Source of the DNA: Lunularia cruciata
Taxonomy: Eukaryota > Streptophyta > Marchantiopsida > Lunulariales > Lunulariaceae
Direction of reading: 5' to 3'
Length of the DNA: 64,000 nt
NCBI GenBank assembly: GCA_948567375.1
Contig: OX419758.1
Span: forward strand, 12,529,001 to 12,593,000
Below are positions 1-11,456 of the stretch, in pieces; position 1 is the first letter of the stretch; every line of letters begins with the position of its first letter. A program made the translations under genes and the position numbers. The notes under the pieces are model-generated. The model did no database searches. It was not told the origin of the DNA and saw nothing but the letters and a program-made list of their open reading frames with translations.

Positions 1-232
1 AGCTCCACTACCAACCACCGCTACTCTAGAAGCATGAACCATATCATCCATACTCTCACAAAGTATGGCAGCCAACCGGAACAATGAAGTACTATAGCAA
101 GGCAAGTGTACAAGATCAACTCCCAATGTCATTGGCTAAGAACAAAGGATAGGGCATAATCCTTTGAGCCACCCCCAACATCAAGCTAGACTCAATAGGT
201 GTAATAGTATGTGGTTTACTAGTATGTATTCC
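1..232 (-). mobile_element. Element B1, left fragment (decayed gypsy, post-gag part)
   Basis: This stretch matches about 42.48-42.69 kb (element B2) in order and wording, for example the shared run about maximal tests of 'actctcacaaa' followed by a tract with 'agccaaccgg'. It is interrupted at 233 by element A and resumes at 8018. The frames are too broken to translate. It belongs to a minus-strand Ty3/gypsy-like element whose pol would lie left of the window. Confidence 0.6.
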
Positions 233-924
233 TGTGAGCCGGCCTGTCTCTCACTAAGGATGAACCTCTGATGGCTATTATGGTAGCGCACCATGCACTA
301 AGAAGGCAAGGAACCCAAATTCCATCATACTCCTCCAAGGCTAACACTCCAAGACTCAAGACATTGCTCACTAGAGAACTCAATGAGAGAGAGATAGTTG
401 CAAATGAAAGGATGATGAGTACCTCCTCACTCCTTGTTTACATACTTGTGAAATAGTTACGTACCAAATTTACTAATTACCATAGTAACTCAAGTTACTA
501 GACTAAAAGTCAAGTAAAGTCAAAAAGTAGAAAGGAATATCCATTCATATGGGCATATTCTCCTAAGCATGTGGTCTTATTTTGACCCAACCACTAAGTC
601 AAGGATTCCTTCAAATGGGCTATCCTTGGACTAAAGAAGAATCCAAAACAAAAAGGCTTGCGGGCCCAAGAGTTCTCAACTCTTCCTTCAAAGCCAAACA
701 CCTAGGAATAATACCAAGTCAACACACTAAAATCCAAAATAGTGGTGCTCATCTTTTCTACTTCCTCTAAAGTAAAGTCCCCTCTATCTTAGCTATGACT
801 AACTTTAGCTAACCATGACTAATATAGAACCATCCTTTATCTCTATATAAATAATATCTCTTAAGTACTTGTAATACCAAGCTAAATATCACAATACCAC
901 ACACATGCACAAATGGGTGTAACA
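233..924 (-). repeat. Element A 3' LTR
   Basis: On the minus strand it starts TGTTACACCC and ends GGCCGGCTCACA, the TG...CA form of an LTR. It is 692 bp, the same length as its partner at 7326-8017. A TATA-like TATTTATATAG on the minus strand lies near 841-853. The many short frames inside are non-coding. Confidence 0.92.
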
Positions 925-972
925 TTTACTCCCGGACTAAGTTTTCACTTTGTCCTCAAAGTGAAGGCCTCT

Positions 973-3900
973 CTACCTTCTATGGTACATCTTCAACTTA
1001 TCATGGTTAATCCTATCAAAGTGTCTTCCTCCCAACTCCTTGAGATCATAGGTGTAATTGCCCCACACCTTCTCTACTATGAAAGGTCCAAAGTACTTAG
1101 GCAAAAACTTCTTTTGCACTCTCTTGAATCGAATGGAATCAAACAACATTACCCAATCACCTTCTTTGAAAGGCTCCACCTTCTTCTTTCCTTGCCTCTT
1201 GTCATAGCTCTCCTTTTGTTTCCTTTGGGCTTGCTCCACTCAAACCATAGCAACTGCTCTTGCCTCTTCCAACTCCATGAGTTGATCTTTCCTTGACTTC
1301 TTTGCATCACCTCCTTGTGCTTTCTTCAATCTCCTATGAATGCTTTGGAAGGTAGGAAGATCAAAGTGAATAGGTAAGGTAGACTCAATACCATACACCA
1401 ATTGAAATGGAGAATATCCGATGGAAGTCTTCATGGTTGTCCTATACTCCCACAAAATTGCATGGATCCTCTTGTCCCAATGATGTTTAGCCCCTCCATT
1501 TTTGCATCTTTGGCCAACATCATGCACAAAGTCTGATTGGTTCTCTCTGCCAAGCCATTGGAATTTGGCTTATAGGATGTAGTTACTCTATGTGTGATAG
1601 AGAAATGTTGTAGCATTGCTGTAGTAGTGCTTCTTGTAAACTCTCCTCCTCTATCAAAAACCAACTCCAATGGGCATCCAAACCTAGTGATAATGCGTTC
1701 ATAAAGAAATCTACACACTTCATCTTCATTCTTGTCCCTCAATGGTCTAGCCTCAACCCACTTGGTAAGGTAATTAGTAACTACCACAATGTACCGATAG
1801 TTCCTTGGGGTTCTATTGAGAGGACCTACAAAATCAATTCCCCACTTCTCAAAAGGTCCTAGCAATGGAATTGATCTAAGTGGTGGAGTGGATGTAGACT
1901 TTCTAGCAAAATCTTGACAAACATGACAAGTTTTGCAATAATCAAGACAATCCTTGAAAATCCCTCTCCAATGGTAACCTTCATCTAGAATCTTGCAAGC
2001 AGTCACCTTTCCTGCAAAGTGTCCTCCACATACTAAACCTTCATGAAACTCCTTTATGGGTAGGATAGACTCTTCCTTACCCACTGCTCTTCGAAGTAGA
2101 CCATCTGCTCCTTGGTGAAAAAGAATATCCTCCACCATTGTGTAAGGTCTAGATCTTGCTGCAAGGGCCTTCCTCTCCCTAACATGCATCCCTTCTGGAT
2201 AGTTACCTCTTATCACAAAATCCACAATCTCCTTGTACTCCATTGGAACCTCTTGAGTGATTGAGATTGTCATGAGCTCCTCATCTGGGAAGGAATCATC
2301 CACTGGCTCATCTCCATCATGATCATAGGCTCTAGATAACAAATCAGCATTTGCATATTTCTTTCCTGACCTATCTTCAATGGTGTAGTCATACTCAGAC
2401 AAGAGTATCATCCACCTTGCTAGTCTCCCTTCAACATTAGGCTTGTTGAAGATGTACTTCAAAGCCTTGTGATCCGTGACAATGGTGGCTTTCCCTCCAA
2501 TCAAGTAGTGTCTAAACTTCTTGAGACCAAAGATCACTGCCAACCCTTCTCTCTCCGTGACAGAGTAGTTCTTCTCTACTGAAACCATCTGCCTACTAGC
2601 ATAAGCTATTGGATGATCATGCCTAGCTTGGTCTAATTGACTAAGAGTGCATCCTATAGCTACATTAGAAGCATTAGTGTAGAGGATGAAAGGATTACTC
2701 CAATCAGGTTTAGCAAGAATTGGAGCTACAACAAGGGATTGCTTGAGCTCCTCAAAAGCTTTGAGAGCCTCCTTGTCCTCCAAAATCACCATGTAATCTA
2801 CACCCTTCTTCATGTAGGTGGTCAATGCATAAGCCTTGTTGGAAAATGAGAAGATGAACCTCCTATAGTATCCAACCATCCCCAAGAATTGGTGTAACTT
2901 TGTCAAGCTTGAAGGGAATGGAAGGTCTGAGATTTTCCTCACCTTCTCTATATCAACTGCTATTCCATCCTTGGAGATGATGTGCCCCAAAAGTAGACCT
3001 TCTTCACATCCAAAAATGCACTTCTTTGGGTTGAGTGATGCATTTTCCTCATCCAAGCATTGCAAGACTTTGATTAGGTGCTCAAAGTGCTCCTCCTTGC
3101 TCCCATAGACACAAAAGTCATCAATGAAGTCTCTCACAAATTTCCCAATGAAAGGTTCAAATACCTTGTTCATGAACCATTGGAATGTGGCTGGAGCATT
3201 GCAAAGCCCAAAAGGCATGACCTTGAAAGCATAAGTTCCCCAAGGTGTGGTGAACGTGGTGAGTTGTTGATGCTCTGGTGCAATCTTGATTTGGTTGTAT
3301 CCACTATAACCATCTCCAAAACTATACCTCTCATGACTTGCAACCTCCTCCAAGATCTCATCAATGAATGGCAATGGGTAGTAGTCCTTCTTGGTAACAG
3401 CATTAAGCTTCTTGTAATCCACACATACCCAAAGCTTGCCATTCTTTTTTTTCACAATGACAATTGGAGACACCCATTCTGAATTCTCTACCTCAAAGAT
3501 AAATCCAGCCTCCTTGAGCTTATCAATCTCCTCCTTAACAACCAAAGATATTGGTGGGCTAATGCGATGTTGCTTTTGGTGGATTGGTCTTGCATGTGAC
3601 TCCACCTCTATCTTGTGCTCCTCCAAGGTGACTTCCATCAAATCCTTGTAACTAAAAGCAAACACATGGATGAACTTGCAGAAAATCTCCTCAAATCTTA
3701 CCTTCTCCTCCTTGGTAACATTTGGGCCATACTTGAGGGTAGATAACCTTCTCTCTACCTCCTCAAGTGTCAATGGTGATTTGTTTGGGTCCTTCAAAAC
3801 CTCTGGCTTAGGTGCAAAATCCATAGCACACAAAGGATACACATCTGAATCAGATTCAGATTCATCCTCCTCCATGGAAGTCTCCTCTTCCATGCTTGTG

Positions 3901-4070
3901 TCCACACTTGAAGCTCCTTCTTCAAAATCTGATTCCCAATAATCAGAAGATGGTGTGTCTGAATGTGAAGTGTTGGTGGTGTTAGTCACAGGAACTGTGA
4001 CTCTATGGTTTGATGGCCCAATCCTCAAGTACCCTTTGTTCCATCGATCAATTGTGCGTGCTCCTCTCAA
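973..4070 (-). pseudogene. pol: Element A pol: RT, RNase H, integrase (two breaks)
   Basis: The long frame 4070-1431 (879 codons) holds an acidic linker (about 35-75), RT (about 180-370, catalytic F-I-D-D-F at 315-319), RNase H (about 460-580) and integrase. The integrase zinc finger uses H676, H684, C715 and C718; its catalytic triad is D746, D806 and E842, with 35 residues between the last two. The first RNase H acidic residue is N466 where D is expected. A frameshift near 1500 moves integrase into 1527-1240, and an in-frame TGA at 1240-1242 separates that from the C-terminal domain 1239-973 (basic, ending in a K-P-G-P-type beta barrel). Upstream, a frameshift near 4080 and a TGA near 4181 cut pol from gag-protease, so the ancestor probably had one gag-pol frame. 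Confidence 0.88.
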
Positions 4071-4180
4071 CCATGGCCTCCCAAGAAGTTAGCATAGCTT
4101 GAGTCCTTCAAGACTTGGAAAGTCATGAGATTTTGAACTCCCATAACTGAAACTACCACTTTATCCATCATCCCTACTGG

Positions 4181-5797
4181 TCAAACTTGTTGCTTGTTTA
4201 CCATGCTCACCACAAATGTTAAAGGTCTTGAGTGTATCATACCCAACTTCTTCATCAACCTTTCAAACATGGCATTTACTGTTGATCCTCCATCAACCAA
4301 TGCATCCTTGATGTTGTGACCATTCACTCTCACATCAATCTTGGAGGCATATTCACAAGCCTCCCATGGTGCTGGCTTGGCATCCACCACCCCCATTGAT
4401 ATTGGAACTTTTGCCTTCTTCTTCCTCTTGCTCCTTGTAGAACTCAAACCACCTCTAAGCTCCTTTCTCAAGGTAGGGTTCAAAGCAATTAATTGGCCCA
4501 CTGTGATGTTAGCCTTGTGACTACCAACATCCTCCAACACATTGTAGTTCCATTGTTGCTTTGAGATCAAGAAGTCCTCCATCCCCAACTTCTTCCTTGG
4601 AGTCTTTGTTGTTGATGGTGTTGAGGTGCAAGTGCTCCTAGTAGACATAGGAGTATCCTTGCTTGGAGTGAATCCTTGAGAAGAATGAACATCCTCTGCA
4701 AAACGAGCTCTCTTCTTCTCTTGTGCCAAAAGCTCCAAATTAAGACCCTTGGAGTTTGAGCACTCTTCCTTCTCATACTTGCTCTCAACCACATCTATGG
4801 ATGCTATCTCCTTACCTTTGTTGGAATTAGGAGCCACTTGGGTTTCACTACCTCCTTCTTTCCCTCTATTGGCTCCCTCATAACCCCTTCCTCCATGGTA
4901 AGTGGAATTTGGGCAATTCCTTTGGATATGGCCTCTTCCTCCACAACCAAAACAATTTCTATCATTGAAATTGTTGGCTAGTTGGCCTCCTCTATATAGA
5001 TAGTTTCCATAACTCCTAGGCCCTCTCCCTACATTCTGATCCACCTCTCTCTTCTCTCATAGTTGCACCACATTGATCTTGAGATCCGCAAGTTGTTCTG
5101 TGATGGTTTGAAGTGGATCTTTTGGTGGAGGTGCAAGAACTGGAGCAACCACTACTTGTGGTGCAACCCTTGCCACCAAAGTATCAGAAGTTCCACCATA
5201 CTTGTAGCCTTGAGGAGTATGCACAACCTCCTTCACCACCAAATCACTCTCATCTCCTTCCAAACTCTCCTCCATATGAACTGCGATCTTGATAGCTTCA
5301 ACCTTGGAAGAAGGTTTCTCATATCTCACCTTGCTTCTAATTTGTGGTCTAAACCCTCTCACAAAATTCTTGGTGAGCATGGCTCCTATGCCAATCATTG
5401 TAGTCTCCACATCATCCCCACCCTTCCTCAACACCATGTGAAATCTGGACTCTAACTTTTCCACTCTTTTCACATAGACTCTCACTTTCTCTCCTTCTCC
5501 TTGCTTGAGAAATGCAACCTCACTCATCAATCTCTCATAACTCTCATCAAGAAGAAAGTTCTCAATGAGTGCTGAAGTCAAAGTCTCCCAAGACTCCTCT
5601 TCCCCATCTCTCCTCTCTCTCTTTTGGTATTCTGATTCATACCATGTAAGTGCTGCATCCTCAAAGAAATCTGGTAATAATGAGGCCCACTCATTCTTCC
5701 TCCTCTCATTGTTTCCTATGCAAGCTCTCTTGAAGTCTCTCACAAAGGCCTCCACATCTTCTCCATCCTTGCTAAAGAAAACTGGAAGTTTCCCCAT
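4181..5797 (-). pseudogene. gag: Element A gag plus protease (one internal stop)
   Basis: Frame 5797-5057 is a retrotransposon gag core (246 codons, starting M-G-K-L-P) with the usual tryptophan-containing helices and a charged tail. A single TGA at 5057-5059 interrupts it; the same frame continues 5056-4181. That second part has a glycine-rich basic stretch, a CCHC knuckle (C-F-G-C-x4-H-x4-C), a Ser/Thr-rich linker and a pepsin-like protease motif A-L-V-D-G-G-S. The fusion of gag and protease in one frame is normal for plant gypsy elements. With one stop only, this is among the best-preserved retroelement frames here. Confidence 0.87.
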
Positions 5798-7325
5798 CTT
5801 AACCTCTCACTATCTTTCTTTCTCTCAATTTTTTTTCTCTTTTCTTTTCTCTCACTCTATTACTAATAGAGTATATACATGACTAACACCATCTGAGAAT
5901 AATCCACTCTAGGGAACAAAAAAGGTTTAGGTTGCTCCAAGATTTCTATAGCAACATCAAATCCTAGAGTGCATGTTAATCTAACTCTCATGGATAGTTT
6001 ATCCATAAGTTGAAAGATTATCTCTATCACTAATCTTAGAACTAGCTTATGAAGGTGGTAGTATTTTTGTAGCATTACTAAGACTCTCTCCAAGATCCTT
6101 CACCAAAGTATCCAAAAGTGCTTTTACTCCACTACACTCATGTCCTTTTGGAAGTCCTTCCACTCCACAAACCTCACACAACTCCTTGGTCTTAGATCTT
6201 CTCCCTCCTAATCTTGGTGAAGAAGGTCCAACATGCAAACCCAAGTCAAGTAAGCCTCTCCTTTCCCTCAATCTCTTGCTCTCAAAGGTCAATGGACATG
6301 AACTTTCCTTATGTCCATTCTTTCCACATAAAAAGCACTTAGACTCACTCTTTCCTCCAAGTGGTGTAGGTTTTTGGATCCTCTCAACACTCTCTTTTCT
6401 TCAAATCCACCCCTACAATCACCTCAAACCCTTGGTGAACCTTGCATAATCTAAATTTCCACTCTTGATGACCCCCCATGTTCCCAAGATGAATCTAAAC
6501 ACTCAAACATGCTTTTTGTTGATCTCAAACTCCTCATGTATGAGATCTCCACTCTACAGAATTGACCCTTCCTCACAATGTCACTCAAATCTCCCAACCA
6601 GTATGTCACACTCCTCTGAAATTTTTCACACTTGATCAAAACTCTAGGGCGTCCTTCCCTACAAAATTTCAGATCTTTTCATCGAGCTATTTGGCCTAGA
6701 CACTTTTCTATTCAGCACACATATTTCAGATTTGGTCTCAAAACCACCCCCCCTCACTTCAAAAACTTATAACTCCCTATGCAAGAACGATCTCTCTCTA
6801 ATTTTTGTGGCAGCAGGTAGGATACAAGGCACTAAATTTTCTTGGAAATTCACTGAAAATTGAAGAAATGGCAGACTCTATACAATTTTCGAGAGAACAT
6901 GCAGTTGCGGGAGCACTTTTCCCTATCAACTTTCAAAAATTCTAGCCTAGTGCACATAGTATCTCTCACAATAATTTCATGTGTGCTTACTGAAAGATAA
7001 CCCAAGCTATCATGTGTAGAAAATTCAAGTCTAGATCTCAAACTTGAGATTTTGCCCAAAATCACCTTAATCCCCAAAATCTGCAATCCATCTCACACAA
7101 TCTCTCCAATTCCTCTCATGTGTACAAGATGTACAACATCACCTCAGAGACATCATAATGAACTAAAGGGTATACAAATGGATCTTGGTTCTCTAACATA
7201 AGTTTAACCCTCTCTTCTCCTAGTTCTCTCCGAGTGAGCTCTCATAGCCTCCTTCTTCCTAATGTAGAATTGAACGCGGAACATTATCTTGCCTTCTAGA
7301 GAGGTCACGGCAATAGAACCAAAAA
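5798..7325 (-). other. Element A 5' leader with possible primer binding site
   Basis: About 1.5 kb lies between the 5' LTR and gag. On the minus strand the LTR is followed by a short T run and TGGTTCTATTGCCG (7321-7308). This partly resembles the tRNA-Asp-type site of Athila elements and does not match initiator tRNA-Met. Apart from the zinc-knuckle ORF at 6047-6400, frames are short and look non-coding. Confidence 0.5.
6047..6400 (-). CDS. Zinc-knuckle ORF in the element A leader
   Basis: An open minus-strand frame of about 117 codons runs from just after a TGA (6401-6403) to a stop at 6047, between the 5' LTR and gag. It has a clear CCHC knuckle, C-F-L-C-G-K-N-G-H-K-E-S-S-C (about 6294-6335), followed by a basic segment and a second cysteine/histidine cluster, C-E-V-C-x8-H-x-C, then a short amphipathic end. 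No in-frame ATG is obvious, so it may be a remnant of a longer frame. Gag has its own knuckle 1.3 kb downstream, so this is additional. Function unknown; nucleic-acid binding is inferred from the knuckle only. Confidence 0.5.
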   Translation of the reverse strand, partial: RKESVERIQKPTPLGGKSESKCFLCGKNGHKESSCPLTFESKRLRERRGLLDLGLHVGPSSPRLGGRRSKTKELCEVCGVEGLPKGHECSGVKALLDTLVKDLGESLSNATKILPPS

Positions 7326-8017
7326 TGTGAGCCGGCCTGTCTCTCACTCAGGATGAACCTCTGATGGCTATTATGGTAGCGCACCATGGACTAAGAAGAC
7401 AAGGAACCCAAATTCCATCATACTCCTCCAAGGCTAACACTCCAAGACTCAAGACATTGCTCACTAGAGAACTCAATGAGAGAGAGATAGTTGCAAATGA
7501 AAGGATGATGAGTACCTCCTCACCCCTTGTTTATATACTTGTGAAATAGTTACGTACCAAAGTTACTAATTACCATAGTAACTCAAGTTCCTAGACTAAA
7601 AGTCAAGTAAAGTCAAAAAGTAGAAAGGGATATCCATTCATATAGGCATATTCCCCTAAGCATGTGGTCTTATCTTGACCCAACCACTAAGTCAAGGATT
7701 CCTTCACATAGGCTATCCTTGGACTAAAGAAGAATCCAAAAAAAAAAGGCTTGCGGGCCCAAGAGTTCTCAACTCTTCCTTCAAAGCCAAACACCTAGGA
7801 ATAATACCAAGTCAACACACTAAAATCCAAAATAGTGGTGCTCATCTTTTCTACTTCTTCTAAAGTAAAGTCCCATCTATCTTAGCTATGACTAAATTTA
7901 GCTAATTATGACTAATATAGAATAATCCTTTATCTCTATATAAATAATATCTCTTAAGTACTTGTAATACCAAGCTAAATATCACAATACCACACACATG
8001 CACAAATGGGTGTTACA
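7326..8017 (-). repeat. Element A 5' LTR
   Basis: This is the second 692-bp copy of the repeat at 233-924, same orientation, with TG...CA ends read on the minus strand. It is the upstream LTR because gag lies at lower coordinates on the minus strand. A TATA-like stretch lies near 7934-7946. Confidence 0.92.
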
Positions 8018-9828
8018 GCCCATCATGCATCCCATCACCACCTACCACACCTACATTAGGACATCTAAGAGCCATGGATGTTATCTACAATGCCTTTGAG
8101 AGATTAAAAGACTAAGGGAGTCTGACCTATCTACAAGCCTCTCCTCTTTGTAGGTCCAACTCCATTGATGCTTCTCTAGGCTCTAGAGCACGTATTGCAC
8201 TCCTAATCACTATGGTAGATGCATCTACTTGAGTTGCTCCGCACATGAAGTCCAAGATGTCTCTATCACCAACATATGAGGTAGAAGCCTCAACATCCAA
8301 ATCTGATCTCCTCTAAGCTATGGCCATGCTAGCCAATCTCTGCTCCAATTGCTCAATCCAAGTAGCCATGGTTGTATTGGAAGTAAAGGCAGGTATTGCA
8401 CCCCTACCAGGTATGGATCCTCTACCACCACCTCTACCATCTTGTCCTCCATGACTTGGAGCTCCTCTACTACCTACCATAGCAACCCTACCACTCCGTA
8501 ACTCCAAGCGTAGGTCAAAGCATCAGTCACTAGTGTGACCAAATCTATAGCAATGCTCACACTATGTGCTGGTTGGGATGCACTAGAGGTATCAAGTCCG
8601 CTACCATGAGTGCACTCTCTCTTGTGGTGAGGTCCACTACAAGCTCTGCAAGCAACACCACCACTCATTGGCTGCTATTGACCTGAAAATGAAGGTGAGG
8701 GTCTAGCTACACTAGAGCCTCCACTCACTCCATAGGATCTAGGTTGTCCACCGTATCCTTGAAAACCAACATGGCATGGTGTACTTTGTTGCTTTCTAAA
8801 AGAAGTAACAACTGTGGATGAGGTCTCCCTACCAAATTCAGATGTCACCACTCTCTCCTCCACCATGTTGAGCTCAATATGCTCAACCAAACCAAAGACC
8901 ATTGCCAAAGTAGCATGTAACAACATATCATCATGGACTCTACGTCACAACTCCCTATCTAGTATCCTATACCAAAACTAGACTGCTTGGGCCTCAATAA
9001 CTCCTTGAGTAAAATTGATTTTTTGTCTCATGTGAGTGTATACCTCATGTAGGCTCTCTCTAGCCTTCCATCAGAAACCTTGCAATCTCCTCAACTTGTT
9101 AGTCTGCACTCCTTGGTAGTTTTGCCTCAAACATTGGAAAAAATCTGCTATAGGATTAAACCCCAATACTACACCACTTCCTATAGTGGTACCTCTACTT
9201 ATAGTAGCACCATCTCCAAGGGATCCACCAACACTACTAGAGTTAAAACTTATGAGTACTACCAATCTACCCCTAAAAACCAAGCCTAAAGTGATGGAGA
9301 CCTAGTTTGGAGACCAATGCTATCTCCATAGCTCAATCTCCTCCAAGTGAGCTCTCATGAACTTATGATATTCATCCATCAGAGGACCCTCCAAGTGTTG
9401 AAACAACCCTTGCCATGCCATGAATAATTTAAACAAAGTCAAGTTTTGCATTTGCTACAAATCATACCAACTATTAAACTCTTGGATGAAGTCATCCAAC
9501 TCAATGGTAACCATTGTACCAAAGTAATGCTTTGGCTATAAATATTATCCATGTCCTACAACAACAATGCGGACACACCAAGTGCACTCTCAATTGGATC
9601 AACTCTTGTATCAAACTCCAACTCAAAGTCAATCTCTTCTCTCATTGGGACTTGAGATACAAGTTGATACCGAGGATCACTCTAAGTAAACCCACTGCGT
9701 ACTACAATGCTATTGCCTCTAGAATCCTTAAAAAACTCCATCTTGACAAAGTAACCAAAAATTGCAAATTATAACCATAACCACCGCCAGTACTCCACCA
9801 AGAATCACCACCAAGTGCCAACACTACT
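8018..9828 (-). pseudogene. gag: Element B1 gag region (decayed)
   Basis: Read on the minus strand, broken frames give a gypsy gag core (9283-8675, with N-Y-Q-G-V-Q and a helix-rich segment) and a knuckle-like C-R-A-C-x4-H-x3-C near 8640. Then comes a frame starting M-E-L-R-S-G-R (8507-8313) with a Gly/Arg-rich stretch. The same order is found in the second copy at about 42.0-44.4 kb, so it is a property of the family. Many stops; no intact product. Interrupted at 9829 by C1 and continuing at 21159. Confidence 0.65.
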
Positions 9829-10254
9829 TGTAACAATATGGAGTTTAGCGACGAAGTTAGTAGGGCTAGCAAAGTAGCAAATAAGAAAAACTAGGCTAGA
9901 ATATTCCAAAAGTATCTAAGAAGCTTCTTGGGAAGCTTTTTGGCTAGCTTAGCTTGCACCTCAAGTAAGTAGCTTCTAGAAGGAGGCTTCTAGAAGCTTC
10001 TAACTAGCTTAGCTTGCATGCCAAGTAGGTGGTTTCTAGAAGGAAGCTTCTTGAGAAGCTTCTTAGTTAACTTGGCTTGCACTCTAAGAAAGCGGCTTGA
10101 AGAAGCTTCTTGAGAAGCTTCTCAAGGGCCTTGTATACTACCTATAAATACCAAAGCCAAAGCTCATGCTAGGCATTTGAAGTTTTCCCTCATTCAAGTG
10201 TCCCAATGTGAGCTTCCATTCTTCTATTTCTCTCCGTGGTCACGGTCTTTTACA
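9829..10254 (+). repeat. C1 5' LTR
   Basis: 426 bp, TG...CA ends. The U3 half is a dense series of AAGCTTCTTGAGAAGCTT-like palindromic blocks. A TATA box (CTATAAATACC, 10142-10152) sits about 100 bp before the LTR end. The 3' partner (20753-21158) is 406 bp because of small deletions. Confidence 0.92.
9905..10152 (+). promoter_or_regulatory. C1 LTR promoter: heat-shock-element-like array and TATA
   Basis: The heat-shock element consensus is alternating nGAAn units. A perfect three-unit site TTCTAGAAGCTTC lies at 9988-10000. Partial sites surround it: GAATATTCC near 9900, TTCTAGAAGG near 10030, and GAAGCTTCTTGAGAAGCTTC-type blocks at about 10095-10125. The TATA box at 10142-10152 is correctly placed downstream. 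Heat-inducible LTRs with such elements are known from the Arabidopsis copia element ONSEN; heat response here is inference. Confidence 0.6.
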
Positions 10255-10255
10255 T

Positions 10256-10267
10256 TGGTATTAGAGC
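10256..10267 (+). other. C1 primer binding site
   Basis: TGGTATTAGAGC starts two bases after the 5' LTR and matches the plant initiator tRNA-Met site TGGTATCAGAGC with one change. Confidence 0.9.
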
Positions 10268-10499
10268 AAGAATGGGATGGATGGAATTTATAGACCACCA
10301 AATCCACTTCCGCCAAACCATTGGGATTTTCATGTCCAGATATTACCCAAGCATCATTTCATCCAATTGATCACCTTGTGTTTTGGGTGGGATTTTCTGC
10401 ATATGATCACCTTGTCTGAGGAACCCTTCATACTTCCGGTTGTAACTTATGAAGACCGGTGGATGTGCTGCATCTATGTGTTAATAAATTATATAAATT

Positions 10500-11450
10500 G
10501 AGAGTAATGGGATAGAGTAGTAGCCATAGCAGCAATATTGGGCATTATCCTTGTGATACAACAACAAATCAAGCACCTTACTCAATTGTTGGATGAACAA
10601 GAGCACCAACAACAAGAGCACATAGAGAGCACCAATTCGAGATAGAGAAGATGGCATCTGATTTCCAAAAACCAAGGTGTTTGAAGGAAAGAATCTTTCA
10701 GGCACAATGGAGAATTTTGTGTTTGACTATGAATATTACTTTGAAGCCACCAATCTTCAAGATGAACAAAAATAGATTCTCTTGGCTTTCAACCAATTGG
10801 ATGGTGTGGCAAAACTTTGGTGGCAATTCTGAGTGGAGCGAGCTAAACAATGGATTGTTGCACCAATTTTGACATGGGCAGAATTCAAGGATACAATACT
10901 TGGCCAATTTCAAACTATAAATGCTACCCAAGCCGCACAAGATAAATTGGCAAAGTTGAAGCAGATTGGCTTTGTAAAGTGCTACATCACACAATTTTAG
11001 AACATCATCATGCAAAATTCTAGATATACAAGAAGGTGAAGTTTTGGATTGATTTGTGCAAGGATTGAAGTCACAAATCAAATTGGAGGTGACCATGTGA
11101 GAACTAAAAAATGTGAAAGAAGCCATGCAATTGGCTGAACGCTTTGATTCCTTGGTTGCAACAACATGGTCTTGACCTTGACCTACACAAAGCCTACCAA
11201 TACACTACGCATGGGTGGAGGAATTGGCACCAATGAAGATTGATGCTATCCAATAGAGACCACTTGGTACATTGGATAGAGAAAGATTGCAACAAAATGG
11301 AGGTTTTTTTTATTATCATCAAGTTAGACATCGCAATGTTGAATGTCCACTTAGGAATGGGTGACCCCAACAAGTTTCCAAAATGGAGTTTGTGGAATAG
11401 AATGATCAAGGAAACAAGGAATCCCAATAGGAGATTTTGAGCCGCCTATT
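10500..11450 (+). pseudogene. gag: C1 gag (decayed)
   Basis: Pieces of gag are readable in all three frames: a glutamine-rich start near 10510 (Q-Q-Q-I-K-H-L), the core near 10700-10920, and an end reading E-A-M-Q-L-A-E-R-F-D-S-L-V near 11125-11170. The knuckle near 11300 has lost two cysteines (F-Y-Y-H-Q-V); the C2 copy keeps F-Y-C-H-Q-V-G-H. Stops and frameshifts prevent any product. Confidence 0.75.
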
Positions 11451-11456
11451 GGAAGC

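Larger units (their letters stand above)
233..8017 (-). mobile_element. Element A: Athila/Tat-like Ty3-gypsy retrotransposon, nearly complete
   Basis: Two 692-bp direct repeats (233-924 and 7326-8017) bound an internal region that encodes, on the minus strand, gag, a CCHC knuckle, protease, RT, RNase H and integrase in Ty3/gypsy order. There is no chromodomain. The protease reads D-G-G-S and the RT has F-I-D-D-F, which fits the non-chromoviral (OTA, Athila/Tat-like) branch. Flanks attcc (228-232) and gccca (8018-8022) are not an exact duplication. The uninterrupted B2 copy reads 'ctagtccatcatg' here, so a decayed GTCC-type duplication is likely. The LTRs differ at only scattered bases, so it is younger than its B1 host. 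Coding is broken by a few stops and frameshifts. Confidence 0.9.

Noticed and set aside
271-770. Small frames in the element A LTR that recur at 7364-7863
   Set aside because: They recur only because the LTR is duplicated; the sequence is LTR.
10277-10501. 74-codon frame after the C1 primer binding site, with relatives in C2 (36716-36983) and C3
   Set aside because: The shared wording is explained by descent from a common leader; the frame has a stop in C3 and different ends in C2, so there is no sign of coding constraint.
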